Assembly: GCA_016208205.1 (NCBI GenBank)
Contig: JACQYP010000055.1
Coordinates: 1-22,585, forward strand
Reading direction: 5' to 3'
Length of the DNA: 22,585 nt
Origin: Candidatus Desantisiibacteriota bacterium
GTDB taxonomy: Bacteria; UBA9089; CG2-30-40-21
Of the stretch, positions 7,614 to 14,263 are shown one piece after another. The notes under the pieces are model-generated. The model made no database searches, was not told the origin of the DNA, and was given only the letters and a program-made list of their open reading frames with translations. Numbering within the stretch: the first letter of the stretch is position 1; every line of letters begins with the position of its first letter. A program made the translations under genes and the position numbers.

Positions 7614-8303
7614 CATGCTTGCTTTTTCAGCAACAACCACCCATCTGGAGTAGATATAAGAAAGAAAATCACCGTACAATCGCTCCTCACATTCTATATA
7701 TTTCAAAGAAAAATCAACAAGCATGTCCTTTATCTCTACAGCATCAAAAAAGTGCTGAGGCAATCCTGCTTCAACATTTCCATTAATCATAAAGGTATTA
7801 TGCTCCACCTCATCCCCACGTCCACAATCTGTGTCCCTGGTAGATCGCAGGCTTAAAAAGACAATTCCTTCAGGCTTTAGCACCCTGTCAATCTCAGCAA
7901 TAGCTGTTTGAATATCATCAAAAAAGAGATGGTCAAGTACACCAAAACAGATGACAATATCAAAGTATTCATTCATATACGGGATGGCAGTAATGCAACC
8001 TTGTTTCAGCTCTGGAGTAGGATCCAAAAGCCCTTCCCTTGATAGCCATTTAGCAGCAATATCAAGTGATTTTTGGGATATATCTATGCCGCAGACACGA
8101 AATCCCTCCTTGGCAAGATAGACAATATGCCTGCCATTGCCGCAACCAACATCCAGTATCCTCTCCACCTTTTTCCCTTCCTGTTTTACGGTAGAATTTA
8201 TGAATCTTACAACACTCTCACTTGGATGCCGGATAATGTTTGTTTCACTATCATAAAACTTATCCCATTCCTTTTCCCATTGTTGAATATATCCCATAGC
8301 CAT
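7596..8303 (-). CDS. Class I SAM-dependent methyltransferase
   Basis: The 235-residue protein has the Rossmann methyltransferase motif I ILDVGCGNGRHIVYLA (about 49-64), the acidic end of strand 2 in VCGIDIS (about 70-76), and FDIVICFGVLDHL (about 115-127) as motif IV. FLSLRS matches the following strand. The substrate cannot be told from sequence; similarity is generic (Methyltransf_11/25). GAGGAG lies just upstream of ATG 8303, with a second in-frame ATG at 8297. The last codons (KIGCR) lie in the inverted repeat shared with the convergent gene. It is divergent from the dcw cluster. Confidence 0.8.
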   Translation of the reverse strand: MAMGYIQQWEKEWDKFYDSETNIIRHPSESVVRFINSTVKQEGKKVERILDVGCGNGRHIVYLAKEGFRVCGIDISQKSLDIAAKWLSREGLLDPTPELKQGCITAIPYMNEYFDIVICFGVLDHLFFDDIQTAIAEIDRVLKPEGIVFLSLRSTRDTDCGRGDEVEHNTFMINGNVEAGLPQHFFDAVEIKDMLVDFSLKYIECEERLYGDFLSYIYSRWVVVAEKASMKIGCR

Positions 8304-8484
8304 TATCTCCTCGTATAATATATCGGTAAGCGTTCACAGAACATTTAGGAATATTTTCAGCCATGAAGGACACCTGATTTATTTTAGGTATACACTATAT
8401 ATGGTAGACATTTTCTGATAAGGTAGAATATGTATACCCTATAGTTCATAGCTAAAAAAAAATAAAAAAAGATATAAAAAATAC
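8304..8484. other. Divergent intergenic region upstream of mraZ
   Basis: This AT-rich spacer lies between the methyltransferase and the mraZ promoter. GGTATAC near 8387 and GTATACC near 8431 form a loose inverted pair. A TATTAT-like box on the minus strand near 8316 could serve the methyltransferase, without a good -35 element. No coding potential is seen. Confidence 0.4.
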
Positions 8485-8513
8485 TTGACAAAAATAGATA
8501 AGTGGTGTAATAT
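8485..8513 (+). promoter_or_regulatory. Probable dcw cluster promoter
   Basis: TTGACA (8485-8490) is followed after 17 bases by TAATAT (8508-8513, 4/6). It is preceded by a long A/T-rich tract (8455-8482) that could act as an UP element, and lies about 48 bases upstream of the mraZ ATG, so the expected transcription start is near 8520. Confidence 0.55.
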
Positions 8514-8549
8514 GGTATCACTATGGAAGAATATTGATGGAGAATGGAG
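8503..8549 (+). promoter_or_regulatory. Candidate MraZ operator: phased TGG repeats
   Basis: TGGTG (8503), TGGTA (8513) and TGGAA (8524) are spaced 10 and 11 bases apart, with two further TGGAG at 8538 and 8545. MraZ proteins are known to bind direct repeats of TGGGN-type pentamers at about one-turn spacing in their own promoter. The third G of the consensus is missing here, so this is suggestive only. The elements overlap the -10 box and the start region. Confidence 0.3.
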
Positions 8550-8560
8550 GAAAGTAGAGG

Positions 8561-9010
8561 ATGTTCCTTGGCAAGTATTTTCATAATATAGATGAAAAGG
8601 GTCGAGTTATTCTCCCTGCATCCTTTCGAAGGGCATTAGAGAAGCAAGGGGCAAGCAATGAAATTATTATTACCGGACTAAATAAATGTCTTTCTGTGTA
8701 TACCCGTGAGGAATGGGAAAAATCTGTAGAAAAGATGAAACAGATAGCTGCGATCAAGCCTGAGGCTGAATATATAATTCGCAGAATGTGTGCAGATGCT
8801 GCTGAATGTGGAATTGACGAACAGGGAAGATTAAATATCCCCTTAAACCTTAAAGAATATGGGGGATTTAAGAAAGAGGTTGTTACTGTTGGGAGAATGA
8901 ACAAGCTGGAAATTTGGGATAGGCAATTGTGGGAGACTGAGTATCAAAAAATGGTGGAGACATCCTTGTCAGAGAGTGTTACTCAAGAATTAAGTGGGTT
9001 ATGGATTTGA
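8561..9010 (+). CDS. mraZ: MraZ transcriptional regulator
   Basis: The 149-residue AbrB-like, ring-forming DNA-binding protein usually represses its own dcw operon. It has two MraZ repeats. The first begins MFLGKYFHNIDEKGRVILPASFR with the DEKGR-(V/L)-x-x-P loop; the second has CGIDEQGRLNIPLNL (about 86-100). Length is normal for the family. GGAGG (8546-8550) lies 10 bases before the ATG. It is the first gene of the cluster and follows the promoter and phased TGG repeats described above. Confidence 0.93.
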   Translation: MFLGKYFHNIDEKGRVILPASFRRALEKQGASNEIIITGLNKCLSVYTREEWEKSVEKMKQIAAIKPEAEYIIRRMCADAAECGIDEQGRLNIPLNLKEYGGFKKEVVTVGRMNKLEIWDRQLWETEYQKMVETSLSESVTQELSGLWI

Positions 9011-9029
9011 TGGATCGCCACCGTTTCAA

Positions 9030-9192
9030 TTAACCGCAGAGACGCGGAGACACAGAGAACATGGAAATTAATCAAATAACAGATAAGGATAATTGGTGTG
9101 GCAATTGAAATACACAAGTTCTAAGAGATGGAATCAAGCGTATGGCGAATAGACTCTAAATTTTCTCTGCGTCTTTGCGCCTCTGCGGTGAA
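9030..9192. repeat. CCGCAGAGACGC inverted repeat (family E) enclosing a gene relic
   Basis: Arms 9030-9059 and 9163-9192 are largely complementary (TAACCGCAGAGACGCGGAG against CTTTGCGCCTCTGCGGTGAA). They bracket about 100 bases holding a decayed GxxExxY coding start. The right arm ends in GGTGA, which appears to act as the rsmH ribosome-binding site. Confidence 0.75.
9061..9157 (+). pseudogene. Relic of a GxxExxY-family gene
   Basis: ATG at 9061 opens MEINQITDK. One extra G at 9088 shifts the frame, after which IIGVAIEIHK (9089-9118) continues. MEINQITDKIIGVAIEIHK matches the N-terminus I remember for the GxxExxY family. A further shift gives an E-S-S-V stretch near 9129-9140, possibly the eroded ExxY segment, after which nothing is recognisable. 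The intact family has about 125-130 residues, so most of the gene is gone. Function of the family is not established. Confidence 0.5.
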
Positions 9193-9200
9193 TTATTACG

Positions 9201-10094
9201 ATGGATCAAGTTCATGTCCCGGTAATGCTCAAAGAGGTTATTCAATATTTAAGTCCGGCAGAAGGCAAGTTCTATGTGGATGCAACCATTGGAGCTGGTG
9301 GACATGCAGAAGCCTTGTTAAATCATGGTGCAAGGATTCTTGGAATAGAGCAGGATGGAGAAATCCTGAAGCTGACAGAGCAAAGGTTAAAAAAGTTTGA
9401 AGATAGGGTTATATTGGTTAACGATAATTTCAAGAACTTGCTCAACATATTGGAACAACATAAGATAGGTGAGGTCACAGGCATTCTTTATGACCTTGGG
9501 CTTTCCACCTTTCAGATAGATTCGATGAGAGGGTTTAGCTTTCAGAGGGATTGTCCTTTAGATATGAGAATGGACAATAGGGGTGTCTCTACAGCAAAGA
9601 ATCTGGTTAATGAGTATTCTGAAGCTGCGTTGTCTCAGATAATCAGGGATTATGGAGAGGAAAGGTGGGCAAGGGGAATTGCCAGATCAATTGTAAGGAA
9701 TCGTCCTTGCGACACTACCTTTCAATTGGTTGAGGCTATTCGAAGAGGGATACCAAGGGGAGCAAGATACCCTAAGATACACTATGCCACCAGAACATTT
9801 CAGGCAATAAGAATAGCAGTTAATGATGAATTAGAGATATTGGATACCTCTTTAGATACAGCTATCTCAAGACTATCAGAAGGAGGAAGAATTGTGGTTA
9901 TTTCCTTTCATTCACTGGAAGACCGTATTGTAAAATGGAGTTTTCTTGAGAAAGCAAAGGAAGAAAGGCTGAAAATTCTAACCAGAAAACCGATTATCCC
10001 TCAAGAATCAGAGCTAATATCAAATCCTGCTTCGAGAAGTGCCAAGATGCGGGTAGCTGAAAAGATATGCAGCAATTTTCTTAATTGTTCGTAG
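9201..10094 (+). CDS. rsmH: 16S rRNA (cytosine1402-N4)-methyltransferase RsmH (MraW)
   Basis: The 297-residue enzyme methylates N4 of C1402 in 16S rRNA. The start HVPVMLKEVIQYLSP (about 5-19) is family-typical. SAM motif I is VDATIGAGGHAEALL (about 26-40). Further signatures are LYDLGLSTFQID (about 97-108), RGFSFQRDCPLDMRMD (about 111-126), ATRTFQAIRIAVNDEL (about 197-212) and VVISFHSLEDRIVK (about 233-246). The DLG in DLGLSTFQ is normally DLGVSSPQ, a mild variation. GGTGA from the preceding repeat arm lies 9 bases before ATG 9201. The stop TAG lies inside a repeat (TTCGTAGT). Confidence 0.95.
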   Translation: MDQVHVPVMLKEVIQYLSPAEGKFYVDATIGAGGHAEALLNHGARILGIEQDGEILKLTEQRLKKFEDRVILVNDNFKNLLNILEQHKIGEVTGILYDLGLSTFQIDSMRGFSFQRDCPLDMRMDNRGVSTAKNLVNEYSEAALSQIIRDYGEERWARGIARSIVRNRPCDTTFQLVEAIRRGIPRGARYPKIHYATRTFQAIRIAVNDELEILDTSLDTAISRLSEGGRIVVISFHSLEDRIVKWSFLEKAKEERLKILTRKPIIPQESELISNPASRSAKMRVAEKICSNFLNCS

Positions 10095-10180
10095 TAATCT
10101 GCTCAAGCTGAGTGAATTTAGCATGAGCAACCGCATAAACTTGTCCTCGACTCTGATCAAGGATGCGGTCACTACGAATT
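10088..10180. repeat. Nested inverted repeat at the rsmH stop (family F)
   Basis: Outer arms are TTCGTAGT (10088-10095) and ACTACGAA (10171-10178); inner arms are ACCGCAT (10130-10136) and ATGCGGT (10163-10169). The rsmH stop TAG falls in the left outer arm. This is the first of several repeats in the 453-base rsmH-ftsL gap, which has no gene. Confidence 0.55.
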
Positions 10181-10190
10181 TTATCTCTTT

Positions 10191-10232
10191 CCAGAGCAAC
10201 CGAGAATTAAATGAGATTCTCGGTTACTCTGG
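10191..10232. repeat. 17-bp hairpin in the rsmH-ftsL gap
   Basis: CCAGAGCAACCGAGAAT (10191-10207) and ATTCTCGGTTACTCTGG (10216-10232) pair at 16 of 17 positions, with the odd position forming a possible G-U or C-A mismatch depending on strand. The loop is 8 bases. No T-run follows, so it is probably an RNA-processing or stability hairpin or a repeat copy rather than an intrinsic terminator. Confidence 0.75.
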
Positions 10233-10351
10233 TGCCAAGGACTCGCACAGAAATGTAAACTGGGATGGGGATCTCGCTTAACTGGGATTTGTGTGAGTCT
10301 GTGGCATTCTAGATGATAAAGAAAATATGCAAAGGTGTCGATAATATACCT

Positions 10352-10378
10352 GTAGACGAAGCGTCTCGCTTCGTATTC
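10352..10378 (+). repeat. ACGAAGCGTCTCGCTTCGT palindrome, copy 1 (family G)
   Basis: A 27-base unit contains an 8-bp perfect stem ACGAAGCG/CGCTTCGT with a 3-base loop. Identical copies lie at 10964-10990 (same orientation) and 11214-11240 (opposite orientation). Confidence 0.85.
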
Positions 10379-10394
10379 TTAACATCGATAATAT

Positions 10395-10477
10395 ATGTAG
10401 GGGCAAACCGTTGCGGTTGCCCTGATAATATAGGGTAACCATGGAGAATAGGGCAACCGCAAGGGTTGCCTCTACAT
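10395..10477. repeat. GGGCAACCGC inverted repeat (family I)
   Basis: Arms 10395-10423 and 10450-10477 are about 25/28 complementary (ATGTAGGGGCAAACCG against CGGTTGCCTCTACAT-type). The unit is related to the AACCGCTTGCGGTTG segment at the end of ddl. It lies 70 bases before the ftsL ATG. Confidence 0.75.
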
Positions 10478-10547
10478 AAAAAAACAGGGGGGGATTATAT
10501 TGTATTCTGAAGAAATATCTTCTTTGGGACAAAGGAAGGGTGAAAAA

Positions 10548-10967
10548 ATGTTAGCCTTGCTTGGTAATCCTAAAAAATCTGTAGTAACACAAACAGTAAG
10601 TGGCTACATTTTTTCTGCGATTGTTGTATCATTTATTGCTTTCTGGTGTATATGGCAACATATCCAGGTTACATCTATGGGTTATGAGATTGTTGAGTTG
10701 CAGAAACAAAAAATGAAAGCAGAAAATACTCATACTATCCTTCAGATAGAATGTGCCAGCCTGAAATCTCCGCAACGGATTGAGGATATTGCTCAACAAA
10801 TGGGCTTAAAATTCCCGGAAAAAATAGAGGTTATTTATCTTCCGCAAGTAGTAAATTCACCTGAGAAAGAGGCTAATTCTAAATGGGCATGTATCTGGAA
10901 ACAAGTGCCCAAGCATATAGCCAGGGGTCTGTTTGCAGCAAATGAGGCTGAGGCATCGGAAAAGTAG
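10548..10967 (+). CDS. ftsL: FtsL-like cell division protein
   Basis: The 139-residue protein has a short cytoplasmic start, one membrane helix (about residues 18-39, rich in I/V/F/W), a heptad-like coiled-coil segment with EIVELQKQKMKAENTHTILQIE (split here by its natural heptads) and the FtsL-typical LKSPQRIEDIAQQMGLKFPEKIEVIYL ending of the domain (about 76-102). FtsL bridges FtsQ/DivIB and FtsB and controls FtsWI. Position after rsmH supports the call. I chose ATG 10548 (AAGGAAGGG upstream) over TTG 10500. The TAG stop lies inside a family G repeat, and the usual next gene, ftsI, is absent. Confidence 0.8.
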   Translation: MLALLGNPKKSVVTQTVSGYIFSAIVVSFIAFWCIWQHIQVTSMGYEIVELQKQKMKAENTHTILQIECASLKSPQRIEDIAQQMGLKFPEKIEVIYLPQVVNSPEKEANSKWACIWKQVPKHIARGLFAANEAEASEK

Positions 10968-10990
10968 ACGAAGCGTCTCGCTTCGTATTC
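10964..10990 (+). repeat. Family G palindrome, copy 2, containing the ftsL stop
   Basis: This copy is identical over 27 bases to 10352-10378. The TAG at 10965-10967 in GTAGACG ends ftsL. With the inverted copy at 11214-11240 it brackets the place where ftsI would be expected. Confidence 0.85.
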
Positions 10991-11213
10991 ATATGAGAAA
11001 ACAATAAGAGGTTGTTTTGCTTCGCTCGCAATGACAAATAAATGAACCGTTTCCCTAATTTTATTTGTGTTCATTCATGTAATTCGTGGCTAACTAAATT
11101 TTTTAATAACAAATGATTATTGTTGTAGAGACAGGGTTTGTCCCTGTCCAAAACTGTCTAAAGACAGAGAATATATTTCCCTATCAATCACTGACTCCTC
11201 TGTCAACTAAAGA
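10991..11213. other. Gene-free ftsL-murE spacer made of repeat fragments
   Basis: I see no ftsI remnant. The spacer holds a TGCTTCGCTCGCAATGACA unit (11019-11038), a TTCGTGGCTAACTAA segment (about 11081-11095), and a GACAGGG/CCCTGTC hairpin (11130-11148). The region has stops in all frames at short intervals. Confidence 0.6.
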
Positions 11214-11240
11214 GAATACGAAGCGAGACGCTTCGTCTAC
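11214..11240 (-). repeat. Family G palindrome, copy 3 (inverted)
   Basis: Exact reverse complement of the copies at 10352 and 10964, ending 20 bases before the preferred murE start. Confidence 0.85.
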
Positions 11241-11260
11241 AATAAATGGAAGGGGGAAAT

Positions 11261-12745
11261 GTGTGGCTTCAAGAATTGATAGGTGTTCTAGATGAAAAAG
11301 ATATCCACGGTAATCCGGATATACAAATAAAAAATATTGCTGCCAGCTCCAGAGATGTTGTCGATGATTCTTTGTTTATATGTGTTCAAGGATTTGCCGC
11401 TGATGGGCATAATTTTATCCGGCAGGCTGTAGAAAAAGGGGCAACTGCTGTTCTGATTGATAAAAATGTGCCTGTTCTACCAGGGATTACTTCCATAAAG
11501 GTTGCTTCAACCCGTCAGGTAATGGGTAAAATAATTTCTGCTTTTTATGAATTTCCTTCAAAACACCTGAAAATGATTGGAATTACAGGAACCAATGGTA
11601 AAACCACGAGTACATATCTTATCGAGGCTATTCTTAATATGGCCGGATATAGCGTTGCCAGACTTTCCACTACTCAATACAAAATTGGAAAAGAAATAAT
11701 ACATGCCGCACATACTACACCGGATTCCATAGAATTGCAGCAATTACTTAAAAAAGCTATAGATTCTAAGTGTACCCATCTTGTTATGGAGGTTTCATCT
11801 CATGCCTTAAGCCTTGACCGAATTAATGGCTGTGAGTTTGATACCGCAGTATTTACTAATCTGACTATTGATCATTTAGATTTTCATCATACCCATGAGG
11901 AATATCTCAAGGCAAAAACAAAGCTTTTTTCATCACTTGGGGAGGCAAGCGACAAGGGACTTCCTAAATTGGCTCTTATTAATACGGATTCACCATTTGC
12001 TGAGGAGATAATTAAGACTGTTCATCCGGAATATGCTCATGTTCGAGGGTATGGAATTGAAAAACAAACAGACATTTTTGCTCAAAGAATAGAAACAACC
12101 CAGGATTATACCACATTTCTTTATCAGGGGGTAAGATTCAAGCTGAATTTGCTGGGAATGCATAATGTGTATAATGCCCTTGCTGCCATAGGGGTTGGAG
12201 AGAGTGAGGGTGTGGAACTGGAGAAAATAAGCCAGGCACTTGAGTCTGTTGATAGCATTTCCGGCAGGTTTGAAAGGATACGGTGTGGACAGCCATTTAT
12301 GGTCATTGTTGATTATGCCCATTCACCCGATGCCTTGCAGAATGTCCTTTTAACCTGCCAACAGTTGTCTCCAAAAAGAATTATTACGGTTTTTGGGTGT
12401 GGTGGTGATAGGGACAGGACCAAACGCCCTCGAATGGGCGGTATTGCCGGTGTGCTTAGTACGGAGATAATTTTCACTAACGATAACCCGAGAACAGAGG
12501 CACCTGAGGATATTCTCAGGGAAATAGAAGCAGGAATTAAACAAATTTCTGATTCGTATAAAATTATCCCTGATAGAAGAGAGGCTATCTTTCATGCCAT
12601 TAATTCTGCCAGACAAGGCGATCTGGTACTTATTGCCGGAAAAGGGCATGAGGATTATCAAATAATCGGGGATAAGACCATTCATTTTGATGATCGGGAG
12701 GTAGCACGGGAGGCTCTTAAGGAAAAAGGATATGATACCAATTAA
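11261..12745 (+). CDS. murE: UDP-MurNAc-tripeptide synthetase MurE (meso-DAP type)
   Basis: This cytoplasmic ligase adds the third stem-peptide residue using ATP. GTG 11261 gives a start WLQELIGVLDEKD that aligns with the family (like KLSELL) and has GGAAGG about 7 bases upstream; ATG 11246 has no ribosome-binding site. ATP loop: GITGTNGKTT (about 107-116). Other motifs: HTTPDS, VMEVSSHALSLDR (about 177-189), FTNLTIDHLDFH, VDYAHSPDAL. FTNDNPRTE (DNPR at about 408-411) predicts meso-diaminopimelate rather than lysine. Length 494 is normal. It overlaps murF by 14 bases. Confidence 0.95.
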   Translation: MWLQELIGVLDEKDIHGNPDIQIKNIAASSRDVVDDSLFICVQGFAADGHNFIRQAVEKGATAVLIDKNVPVLPGITSIKVASTRQVMGKIISAFYEFPSKHLKMIGITGTNGKTTSTYLIEAILNMAGYSVARLSTTQYKIGKEIIHAAHTTPDSIELQQLLKKAIDSKCTHLVMEVSSHALSLDRINGCEFDTAVFTNLTIDHLDFHHTHEEYLKAKTKLFSSLGEASDKGLPKLALINTDSPFAEEIIKTVHPEYAHVRGYGIEKQTDIFAQRIETTQDYTTFLYQGVRFKLNLLGMHNVYNALAAIGVGESEGVELEKISQALESVDSISGRFERIRCGQPFMVIVDYAHSPDALQNVLLTCQQLSPKRIITVFGCGGDRDRTKRPRMGGIAGVLSTEIIFTNDNPRTEAPEDILREIEAGIKQISDSYKIIPDRREAIFHAINSARQGDLVLIAGKGHEDYQIIGDKTIHFDDREVAREALKEKGYDTN

Positions 12746-14132
12746 TATTGATGAAATCTTAACGGCTACCAAAGGTGAGCTTGTTTGTGGGGATAGGGAA
12801 TGGTTTCTGGATGCCGGGGTTTCCATAGATAGCCGATTAATCCTGCCGGGTCAGCTTTTTATTGCCATTAAGGGTGAAAACTTTGACGGGCATGACTTTA
12901 TTGGAGAGGTAATTGATAAGGGTGCATCTGGGGTCATATTCTCGGATGAATTAGGGATTGAACAAAACTCAACACAGACAAGAATGTCTGTGCTACAAGG
13001 GGTATGTGCTATCCGGGTAAAGGATACCACAGCTGCCCTTGGTCATCTGGCGGCATACTATCGCAATAAGTTTGATATTCCCATTATTGGTATTACCGGG
13101 AGCAACGGTAAAACCACAACCAAAGAAATGCTGTCTGATGTTTTAAGTAAACAGTGGAGGGTGCTGAGGAATAAGAAAAATTTTAACAACGCTATTGGGC
13201 TTCCATTAACCCTTCTTGAGATGGATAGCTCTACTCAATTTTGTGTAGTTGAATTAGGTATGAATCACCCGGGCGAGATTACATATTTGACAAATATTGC
13301 CGGACCCGCAATTGGGGTGATAACCAATGTTGCTGAATCCCATATTGGCCACTTTGAGGATAAGAAGGCCATAGCAAGGGCAAAGTTTGAGTTGATAGAG
13401 GCTATGGGGGAGGAGGGGATTGCGGTACTGAATGCTGATGACCCATTTGTGGCAAGGATGGCTCAGCAACACAAGGGAACAGTAATTACTTTTGGTATAG
13501 ATGAAAAGGCGGATATTTTTGCCATAGAGATTAGGGAGAATGATGCAGGGGTAAGTTTTAATGTCCATTGGGCTGGCGGAAAAATTCAGGAGATGTTTAT
13601 CCCCATCCCTGGCAGGCATAATGTTTATAATGCCTTAGCTGTTTGTGGCGTGCTGGTCGCTCTGGGGCTGGATTTGAGTCTGGCAGCTTTGGCTCTGAGT
13701 GAATTCAAGCTTCCTGACTCAAGGATGGAGATAACAGAAAGGGCTGGCATAAGAATTATCAATGATGCCTATAATGCCAATCCAGGCTCAATGAAGGCTG
13801 CCTTATTAACCTTGAAAGGGCTTGCCTGCTCTGGTCGCAGGATAATGGTTATGGGTGATATGCTGGAATTGGGGAAATGGAGCAAAAGCTTGCATGAGGA
13901 AATGGGACAATGTGCTTGTGATACAGGCGTAGATATATTAGTAACCGTTGGACAGGATGCTGCCTTTGCTGCTTCTGAGGCAAAGGTTAGAGGGGTGGAA
14001 ACATTTGTTTGCAAGGATAATGAGGAGGCTCTATCTATCTTAAAAGGATTGGTTAAGCCCGACGATGCAGTCTTGATTAAGGGATCCAGAGGGATGAGGA
14101 TGGAGAGGATAGTTGAGGGATTGGTTATTTAA
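12732..14132 (+). CDS. murF: UDP-MurNAc-tripeptide-D-Ala-D-Ala ligase MurF
   Basis: The 466-residue ligase adds D-Ala-D-Ala to make UDP-MurNAc-pentapeptide, using the Ddl product. Motifs: SIDSR (about 31-35), GITGSNGKTTTKEML (about 119-133), KNFNNAIGLPLTLL (about 149-162), ELGMNHPGEI, ITNVAESHIGHF (about 196-207), AYNANPGSMKAAL (about 346-358). ATG 12732 lies within the end of murE, with AAGGA 8 bases upstream. A 24-base palindrome at 12971-12994 sits in frame in the N-terminal substrate-binding domain (about residues 80-88), where family members vary in length. The enzyme should still fold, since all core motifs remain. Confidence 0.95.
   Translation: MIPINIDEILTATKGELVCGDREWFLDAGVSIDSRLILPGQLFIAIKGENFDGHDFIGEVIDKGASGVIFSDELGIEQNSTQTRMSVLQGVCAIRVKDTTAALGHLAAYYRNKFDIPIIGITGSNGKTTTKEMLSDVLSKQWRVLRNKKNFNNAIGLPLTLLEMDSSTQFCVVELGMNHPGEITYLTNIAGPAIGVITNVAESHIGHFEDKKAIARAKFELIEAMGEEGIAVLNADDPFVARMAQQHKGTVITFGIDEKADIFAIEIRENDAGVSFNVHWAGGKIQEMFIPIPGRHNVYNALAVCGVLVALGLDLSLAALALSEFKLPDSRMEITERAGIRIINDAYNANPGSMKAALLTLKGLACSGRRIMVMGDMLELGKWSKSLHEEMGQCACDTGVDILVTVGQDAAFAASEAKVRGVETFVCKDNEEALSILKGLVKPDDAVLIKGSRGMRMERIVEGLVI
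12971..12994. repeat. In-frame CACAGACAAGAATGTCTGTG palindrome (family J) in murF
   Basis: CACAGAC (12973-12979) and GTCTGTG (12986-12992) form a perfect 7-bp stem, extended by one more base on each side with loop AAGAAT. It encodes about 8 residues in frame and is of the same general kind as the intergenic hairpins. Confidence 0.6.
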
Positions 14133-14133
14133 T

Positions 14134-14220
14134 AATAATAGCACACGGATGACACGGATTTTCACGGATTCTTTTATCCGCGAGAATCCGTAGTATCCGT
14201 GTTATCCGTGTGCTATTATT
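14134..14220. repeat. ACACGGATT inverted repeat (family K), murF-mraY junction
   Basis: Arms 14134-14171 and 14183-14220 are nearly perfectly complementary, with an 11-base perfect terminus AATAATAGCAC/GTGCTATTATT and repeated ACACGGAT units. It begins directly after the murF stop and ends about 44 bases before the mraY start. A related stretch lies at 21281-21314. Confidence 0.85.
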
Positions 14221-14263
14221 TAAAAAACTGGGAGGAACATGGGAGAATACTGTCCCATGGTTG

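Noticed and set aside
9128..9400. A 90-residue plus-strand ORF overlapping the rsmH start
   Set aside because: It runs in another frame over a repeat arm and the conserved RsmH N-terminus.
11113..11295. 60-residue ORF between ftsL and murE as an ftsI remnant
   Set aside because: Its translation is derived from repeats and shows no SxxK, SxN or KTG penicillin-binding motif.
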